Shown here: piece after piece, positions 7,380 through 11,414 of the stretch
How positions within the stretch are numbered: the stretch's first letter is position 1
How the letters are laid out: the number at the start of each line of letters is the position of its first letter
Notes under the pieces: generated by a model
The model's input: only the letters and a program-made list of their open reading frames with translations
The model's database searches: none
Told to the model about the DNA's origin: nothing
Assembly (NCBI GenBank): GCA_022511485.1
Contig: JAFLUJ010000341.1
Location: 1 to 11,414 of the forward strand
Reading direction: 5' to 3'
Length of the DNA stretch: 11,414 nt
Source of the DNA: Oscillospiraceae bacterium
GTDB taxonomy: Bacteria; Bacillota; Clostridia; Oscillospirales; Ruminococcaceae
Made by a program: the position numbers and the translations under genes

Positions 7380-8255
7380 TTATTTGCTGTGTTTTTTCTG
7401 CAGCCGGAATTGTTTCGGAGTTATACCTCTGTATTTTTTGAAGCTTCGTATAAAATGGCTGCAATCCGAAAAGCCTGTCTGCTGACTTATAAAGGTCAGG
7501 TCATGACTTGTGAACAGAAGATATTCTTCGGCTTTGAATATCCTCATGCGTTCTATATATTCCTTGCAGCTCATTCCGTACTGCTCATGAAACTTTGCAG
7601 CAAATCCGGAATAACTGAGATGACATTTCTCTGCAATGTCGCTGACCCTGATATTTTCTTCAAGACGGGAGTCGATATATTCAGTAATATTTTCAATGCC
7701 GTAGTTATCGTTTGCGCTGATCGGACACTCGTCAATATTGAGCCCGGCGTTTATCCATTGTCTGATTATCCCGAATATCAGACGGTATATCTGTGAGCGA
7801 AGCATTACATCTACACCGTACTGATAATTATTTATTTCATTTATGCAGTCATTGAAAATATCCCTGCATTTTATCAGTTCTGCCACGGTCCGGTCAAAAT
7901 GTATCTGCATATTATTTGAGCGGGCATATCTGAAAATATCCGCAGAGGACGGCGCATATGAAACGATACTGGGGAATTTCAGCAGATCAAATTTAAAAAC
8001 AGCATAAAGCGGACAGCTTCCATCGGTCGAAAAAATGGAATGTACTGATGAAGGGTGAAAAATCATAAGATCCCCCTCCCGAACTAAATATGTGCGGTCA
8101 TCGGAGGTCATTTCGGCGCTTCCTCTGAGCATGAAAATAAGCTCGGCAAAATAATGCCAGTGCGGTCTTACAGGAAAAATTCCCTTTGATGCGTCAAAAA
8201 TAAAACATTCTATGGAATTATTCAGGCTGTCCTGTTTTTCAAACAAATAATGCAT
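7380..8255 (-). CDS. AraC-family transcriptional regulator with N-terminal cupin sensor
   Basis: A 291-residue regulator. Residues about 25-75 form a cupin-like sugar-sensing domain, with PHWH at 31-34 and the turn VREGDLMIFHPSSVH (58-72). The C-terminal 100 residues are the AraC DNA-binding domain: the first helix-turn-helix is VSDIAEKCHLSYSGFAAKF (about 204-222), the second is around FISQQTGFSDCSHFIRSFKK (255-274), and the family-typical RGITPKQFR follows. GAGG nine bases upstream supports the ATG. The gene is divergent from the GH9 glycoside hydrolase with 128 bp between the start codons, the usual layout for a local activator and its target, so an oligosaccharide such as a cellodextrin is the likely inducer (inference). 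Convergent with the ABC exporter, with zero intergenic bases. Confidence 0.93.
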   Translation of the reverse strand: MHYLFEKQDSLNNSIECFIFDASKGIFPVRPHWHYFAELIFMLRGSAEMTSDDRTYLVREGDLMIFHPSSVHSIFSTDGSCPLYAVFKFDLLKFPSIVSYAPSSADIFRYARSNNMQIHFDRTVAELIKCRDIFNDCINEINNYQYGVDVMLRSQIYRLIFGIIRQWINAGLNIDECPISANDNYGIENITEYIDSRLEENIRVSDIAEKCHLSYSGFAAKFHEQYGMSCKEYIERMRIFKAEEYLLFTSHDLTFISQQTGFSDCSHFIRSFKKYRGITPKQFRLQKKHSK

Positions 8256-8287
8256 GGCGATTTACCTCAAATAGATTTTTTCAATTA

Positions 8288-8296
8288 ATTATATCA
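8288..8296 (-). promoter_or_regulatory. Extended -10 promoter of the AraC-type regulator gene
   Basis: On the minus strand TGATATAAT is a perfect extended -10 (TG-A-TATAAT, -10 hexamer 8293-8288). The -35 position is weak (about TGGATT). Transcription would start near 8281, about 26 nt before the ATG. Confidence 0.6.
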
Positions 8297-8305
8297 TATT
8301 TTCAG

Positions 8306-8351
8306 GTAAAAATCCAGAGTAAAATCAAAATAGGATGAAGGTTTCTACAAT
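8306..8351 (+). promoter_or_regulatory. Candidate activator-dependent promoter of the GH9 gene
   Basis: TACAAT at 8346-8351 is a 5/6 match to a -10 box, but nothing like TTGACA lies 17 nt upstream (AATCAA). Instead two near-identical copies, GTAAAAATC (8306-8314) and GTAAAATC (8319-8326), run into the -35 position. This is the arrangement expected where an AraC-type activator replaces a -35 contact. The repeats are short and A-rich, so this is only a candidate operator. Confidence 0.3.
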
Positions 8352-8383
8352 TATTATCCGAAACAACAGAAAGGATCTTAACA

Positions 8384-10033
8384 ATGAACAAAAAGTATTT
8401 TGAAAGAGATCACTCCCACATTAAAACAACTCCATTCGGCATATTCGTAAATCAGGCAGGATATACCGAAAGCAGCACCAAGAGGGCGGTGCTGCCTTTT
8501 GAGTGTGATGAGTTTGAAGTAGTTGACCTGTCCGGAAATTGCAGATATGCGGGGAAAACTGAATATTTCGGACAAGACGAGGCTTCCGGAGACATAGTAT
8601 ATACAGCGGATTTTTCCGGTTTCCGGGAGGCAGGGGAATACCGCATAAATTCAGGAGGGAAAAGCTCTGCGGTTTTCCGGATCGGTGCAGATGTTTACGA
8701 TAAAGTATTTCACGATACCGCAAAGGCGTTTTATTATCTCCGCTGCGGCTGCGGTCTGGAAGAAAAATACGTCGGAGTTTATCATCATGGCGTCTGTCAC
8801 GGCTCTCCTGCAATTTTATGGAGCGACCACAGCACCTCTGTTGATGTTTCCGGAGGCTGGCACGACGCAGGGGATTACGGAAGATATGTCACAGCAGGAG
8901 TTTGTGCTGCTGCGCATCTTCTGTATGCCTTTAAAATGTTTCCCGCTGCCTTTGAAGATCTGGAGTTAAACATACCTAAAGAAAATATGCCGGATATTCT
9001 TTCCGAGGTAAAATACGAGCTTGAATGGCTGCTGAAAATGCAGAGGAGCGACGGGGGAGTTTATCACAAGGCTACCACAGCTCTCCATGCGCCTTTTGTA
9101 ATGCCGGAGGAGGACACAGCTCAGATGTATGTGTTTGATGTTTCCTCAATGGCGACTGCCGATCTGGCGGCGGTCACTGCTCTTGCTTCCGGAATGTACA
9201 GGGAGTATGACATGAATTTTTCGGACAGACTTTTTGAAGCGGCAAAGCGTTCTCTTGAATGGCTTGACAGAAATCCGGAATTTATAGGATTTCATAATCC
9301 GGAGGGAAACAATACCGGCAGCTACGGCGAAAGGGACGATGATTCCAACAGGTATTGGGCTTATGCAGAAATGTACGCTCTGACGGGAGACAAGCAGTAC
9401 CATGATAAAATGATGAGCCTGATGGGAAAAGGATTTCCCCTGACCGGTCTGGGCTACACCGAGATGGGAGGCTTCGGTTCGCTGGCGTATCTGCTGTCCT
9501 CCCATGAAAAAGACGACCGGACTGAGGGTATGCTCAAAAAGGCATTTAAAGACACAGCAGCAAAGCTGAAAGAGGTCTCGGATAAATGCGGATACGGCGT
9601 TGCTATGGAAGCAAGGGATTATCATTGGGGAAGCAACATGACGGTGATGAAAAACGGCATGATCTTCGCCATAAACGACCGTCTGAACGGGGACAGCTCA
9701 GGGAAAGAGTACGCTGCAAGACAGCTTGATTACCTGCTGGGAGTTAATGCACTGGGAATAAGCTATGTTACGGGACATGGGGAGTTCAGATGCAATTATC
9801 CTCATCTGAGACCTGCATTTGCCGACGGCATAGAGGAGTGTATCCCCGGAATGGTTGCCGGAGGTCCTAACGGAAGACCTGCCGATCCGTTTGCAGAGGA
9901 AGTCATCAAAGCCGGAACCCCGCCAATGAAATGCTATGTTGACGACACTGCAAGCTATTCGCTCAATGAGATAACAATATACTGGAACTCCCCGGCGGTG
10001 TTTGTTCTGGGTTATCTTTGTGATGAAGGATAA
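8384..10033 (+). CDS. Family 9 glycoside hydrolase without signal peptide, probable cytoplasmic cellodextrinase
   Basis: This 549-residue enzyme should hydrolyse beta-1,4-glucan oligosaccharides. Residues about 17-100 are the Ig-like domain that precedes the catalytic barrel in CelD-type GH9 proteins (IFVNQAGY at the start, AGEYRI near 83-88). The (alpha/alpha)6 domain follows, with the catalytic Asp pair in GGWHDAGDYGRYV (D161, D164), the substrate His in CNYPHLRP (H474), AGGPNGRPADPF (492-503) and the proton donor Glu in YSLNEITIYWNSP (E529). All key residues are present. The N terminus is charged and polar with no hydrophobic stretch, and there is no carbohydrate-binding or dockerin module, so the enzyme should stay in the cell and act on imported cellodextrins. 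Length and architecture resemble the Butyrivibrio fibrisolvens cellodextrinase Ced1, about 547 residues and also GH9 without a leader (recalled knowledge). AAAGGA about eight bases before the ATG supports the start. It is divergent from its probable AraC regulator; no transporter gene is adjacent. Confidence 0.93.
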   Translation: MNKKYFERDHSHIKTTPFGIFVNQAGYTESSTKRAVLPFECDEFEVVDLSGNCRYAGKTEYFGQDEASGDIVYTADFSGFREAGEYRINSGGKSSAVFRIGADVYDKVFHDTAKAFYYLRCGCGLEEKYVGVYHHGVCHGSPAILWSDHSTSVDVSGGWHDAGDYGRYVTAGVCAAAHLLYAFKMFPAAFEDLELNIPKENMPDILSEVKYELEWLLKMQRSDGGVYHKATTALHAPFVMPEEDTAQMYVFDVSSMATADLAAVTALASGMYREYDMNFSDRLFEAAKRSLEWLDRNPEFIGFHNPEGNNTGSYGERDDDSNRYWAYAEMYALTGDKQYHDKMMSLMGKGFPLTGLGYTEMGGFGSLAYLLSSHEKDDRTEGMLKKAFKDTAAKLKEVSDKCGYGVAMEARDYHWGSNMTVMKNGMIFAINDRLNGDSSGKEYAARQLDYLLGVNALGISYVTGHGEFRCNYPHLRPAFADGIEECIPGMVAGGPNGRPADPFAEEVIKAGTPPMKCYVDDTASYSLNEITIYWNSPAVFVLGYLCDEG

Positions 10034-10054
10034 TACTGTCAGAATTTCATCTTT

Positions 10055-10250
10055 TTAAGCCATTTTAGCTCCTGCATTTGTTTGCATGACAAGCGCAGCA
10101 CTGCTGCAGATCAGAAGCATCTCCGCAGTCTCTTCCGGATGATCTGCAGCAAAGCTGCCTTCTTTAATGCCGTCCCTGCATGATTCTGTCGATCAAAGCA
10201 TCAAGTATTTCTTCCTTTGATCTGAAATGATAATATATGTATTCAAGCAC
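10055..10250 (-). pseudogene. Decayed TetR-family regulator (two fragments in different frames)
   Basis: On the minus strand, 10250-10164 reads YYHFRSKEEILDALIDRIM and then stops. This is the recognition-helix end of a TetR DNA-binding domain, where most members have FYYHFKSKEEIL. Shifted by one frame, 10171-10055 reads GIKEGSFAADHPEETAEML and continues to a TAA at 10055; this is the typical C-terminal segment of TetR regulators (GI-EG-F--D-PEETAE). The first 30-odd residues of the HTH and roughly 80-100 residues of the middle ligand domain are missing, and the two pieces are out of frame. It is therefore a remnant after internal deletion, N-terminal loss and a frameshift, not a gene. It ends 22 bp after the GH9 stop, on the opposite strand. 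The family assignment rests on two short stretches in the right order and at the right ends, which I judge unlikely to be chance. Confidence 0.75.
10102..10151. repeat. 12-bp perfect inverted repeat downstream of the GH9 gene
   Basis: TGCTGCAGATCA (10102-10113) is perfectly complementary to TGATCTGCAGCA (10140-10151), with a 26-nt loop. It lies inside the TetR remnant, 68 bp past the GH9 stop, and could form a hairpin in a GH9 read-through transcript. No T-run follows on either strand, so it is not a normal intrinsic terminator. Confidence 0.6.
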
Positions 10251-10267
10251 TTACTTTGAAAAAGTCC

Positions 10268-10296
10268 TTGCAATTTATTTCAAATAATGTTATACT
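10268..10296 (+). promoter_or_regulatory. Sigma-A promoter of the diguanylate cyclase gene
   Basis: TTGCAA (10268-10273), a 17-nt spacer and TATACT (10291-10296) match the sigma-A consensus at 4/6 and 5/6. Transcription should start near 10303, leaving a leader of about 137 nt before the ATG at 10440, long for a gene with its own ribosome binding site. Confidence 0.7.
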
Positions 10297-10303
10297 GATA
10301 ATA

Positions 10304-10431
10304 GGATATTCTGCAAGGTTCGCCTGTACAGGCGGCTGTCAGAATCATATATCCTGACAGAAATAGTATATGCAGTTGGTATTTTGGGAATCAGCAAATA
10401 GTAAAACTGACAACCAAGCAACTATCAGGGG
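10304..10431 (+). promoter_or_regulatory. Structured 5' leader of the diguanylate cyclase gene with competing stems
   Basis: In order: the palindrome CGCCTGTACAGGCG (10321-10334; 5-bp stem, GTAC loop), then the 7-bp stem CTGTCAG/CTGACAG (10336-10342 with 10354-10360). A competing outer stem can form from GGATAT plus TCTG (10304-10313) with CAGA (10340-10343) plus ATATCC (10349-10354); it encloses the palindrome and uses bases of the second stem, so the two cannot coexist. Further down, CTGACA recurs at 10407-10412. Its CTGA can pair with TCAG (10425-10428), which overlaps the AGGGG ribosome site (10427-10431), or the whole hexamer can pair with TGTCAG (10337-10342). It does not match the conserved core of the c-di-GMP-I (GEMM) aptamer as I know it. 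The pairings are visible in the sequence; a switching role is inference. Confidence 0.4.
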
Positions 10432-10439
10432 TCGTTATT

Positions 10440-11414
10440 ATGAAAAACAATAGTTCAAGGTTTGGTACGGAGCCTGTTTTCAAATTTTATCTTGCAAGCT
10501 TTGCTGCGTGTGCAATGCATATTACATATCTGATCACCTTTTTGATCTTCAGGATGTGGCTGCTGGCTATGTTCAATGTATTCAGCATCTCGTTCTATCT
10601 GATCCTGGGCATCATTACACTCAGAGCTAAGGCCTCAAAGCACGCGTTGGTGTGGGTAGTGCTGTTTAACGCTGAGGTAATTGTCCATGCGGTGTTGTGT
10701 ACGATTGTGCAGGGGCTGGATACCGCGTTTTTCCTGCTGCCATTGATGGTATTGCCGGTGCTGTCATATTATTTGTTCATATATTGCAGCAGAAGGGTCT
10801 TTTTCCGGACAGCCGTGGTGATGATCGCTGTTACGGTCGCTACACTTGCTTTTATGATAATATTTGTGGAGGCTGTGGGGTCTGTGTATATTTTAGTTGA
10901 TATGCATGAGCTTACAGGTGTTGAGATCCTGACCCTGCGTGTCATCAATATCACATTTACATTCGGAACTCTGATGCTGTTTACAGTCACTTTTTATATT
11001 GAAGTGACCCGGGCGATGTCACAGCTCCACGAAACCAATATGGAGCTTAACTACATAGCTACTCATGACGCGCTGACCGGTCTTTCAAACCGCCACAGCT
11101 TATGGCAGTTCTTCGATGATCTTGAAAGCAGCCGCGAGCATTACTGCATAGTTTTAGGCGATCTTGATGATTTCAAGAAGATCAACGACACTTATGGCCA
11201 CGACTGCGGCGATGTAGTTCTCAAGTCTGTGGCAGGCGTGATATTGAGCAATATGACTGAGGTGGATATGGCGTGCCGCTGGGGCGGCGAGGAAATGCTC
11301 ATTGTGATGCGGGGAACACGTGATGAGTGCTTTGAGCGTCTCGGGAAGATAAGGTCTGAGATCTGCTCACTTAATATCGTCTACGAAGAGCATCCTATCA
11401 AGGTGACTATGACC
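10440..11414 (+). CDS. Membrane-anchored GGDEF-domain diguanylate cyclase (3' end cut by window edge)
   Basis: 325 residues are readable with no stop before the right edge. The N-terminal 190 residues hold about six hydrophobic segments (around 15-38, 42-62, 68-90, 95-116, 122-145 and 165-188) with no recognised sensor family. A short linker (IEVTRAMSQLHETNMELN) then leads into a GGDEF domain from HDALTGLSNR (209-218). The metal and GTP sites look good: GDLDDFKKINDTYGHDCGD (240-258) carries the expected Asp at 241 plus FK and IND. The signature is RWGGEEML, so the fifth residue of GG(D/E)EF is Met instead of Phe. The upstream product-inhibition motif RxxD reads TEVD (273-276), so its Arg is lost. 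The enzyme would make c-di-GMP from two GTP; activity is likely but unproven with the Met variant. Start: ATG with AGGGG eight bases upstream. The rest of the domain and any EAL domain lie outside the window. Confidence 0.9.
   Translation, partial: MKNNSSRFGTEPVFKFYLASFAACAMHITYLITFLIFRMWLLAMFNVFSISFYLILGIITLRAKASKHALVWVVLFNAEVIVHAVLCTIVQGLDTAFFLLPLMVLPVLSYYLFIYCSRRVFFRTAVVMIAVTVATLAFMIIFVEAVGSVYILVDMHELTGVEILTLRVINITFTFGTLMLFTVTFYIEVTRAMSQLHETNMELNYIATHDALTGLSNRHSLWQFFDDLESSREHYCIVLGDLDDFKKINDTYGHDCGDVVLKSVAGVILSNMTEVDMACRWGGEEMLIVMRGTRDECFERLGKIRSEICSLNIVYEEHPIKVTMT

Noticed and set aside
9146..9625. 159-residue open frame on the minus strand inside the GH9 gene
   Set aside because: It is antisense to conserved GH9 coding sequence and shows no recognisable domain or start signal.
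10303..10439. Known c-di-GMP-I (GEMM) riboswitch in the cyclase leader
   Set aside because: The conserved aptamer core and tetraloop-receptor features I know for this class are not present in the leader.
10697..10900. 67-residue open frame on the plus strand near the start of the cyclase
   Set aside because: It lies in another frame within the continuous membrane domain of the GGDEF protein and has no ribosome site.

Overview
The window reads as chromosomal DNA from a Gram-positive, low-to-middle GC anaerobe of the gut or rumen Clostridia, most likely a Ruminococcus-like member of the Oscillospiraceae/Lachnospiraceae. This placement is inferred from four things: strong AGGAGG-type ribosome binding sites, sigma-A promoters close to consensus, an oxygen-sensitive Fe-S aldo/keto reductase beside an iron-type alcohol dehydrogenase, and a signal-less GH9 cellodextrinase of the kind known from Butyrivibrio. 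No rRNA, tRNA, CRISPR array, phage gene or transposase was seen.

Left part (1-5341, all minus strand). A potassium-uptake operon, trkA then trkH, runs off the left edge. It is driven by a perfect TTGACA-17-TATAAT promoter, and the position of that promoter shows that trkA starts at a TTG codon. To its right (transcribed first) lies a two-gene operon: a YqhD-type iron/zinc alcohol dehydrogenase followed 26 bp later by an aldo/keto reductase with a C-terminal ferredoxin-like domain. Together they form a plausible aldehyde- or carbonyl-reducing module.

Middle part (5400-8383). A divergent promoter region carries three perfect hairpins in a row (5434-5513). They would lie in the leader of a full-length ABC exporter half-transporter (5562-7379). 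The exporter's stop codon directly abuts the stop codon of a convergent AraC-family regulator (7380-8255). That regulator is divergent from a cytoplasmic family 9 glycoside hydrolase (8384-10033), so the two probably form a regulator/target pair for cellodextrin use.

Right part (10034-11414). The 406 bp after the hydrolase holds the wreck of a TetR-family regulator on the minus strand: its helix-turn-helix end and C-terminal piece are still readable, but in two different frames. A good promoter (10268-10296) and a structured leader of about 135 nt follow. The leader contains mutually exclusive stems and leads into a membrane-anchored diguanylate cyclase (10440 to the right edge). Its signature is GGEEM rather than GGEEF, and its product-inhibition site is degenerate.

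Most genes here are ordinary family members. The most unusual material is in the non-coding stretches: the triple-hairpin element, the switch-like leader of the cyclase gene, and the decayed TetR gene.
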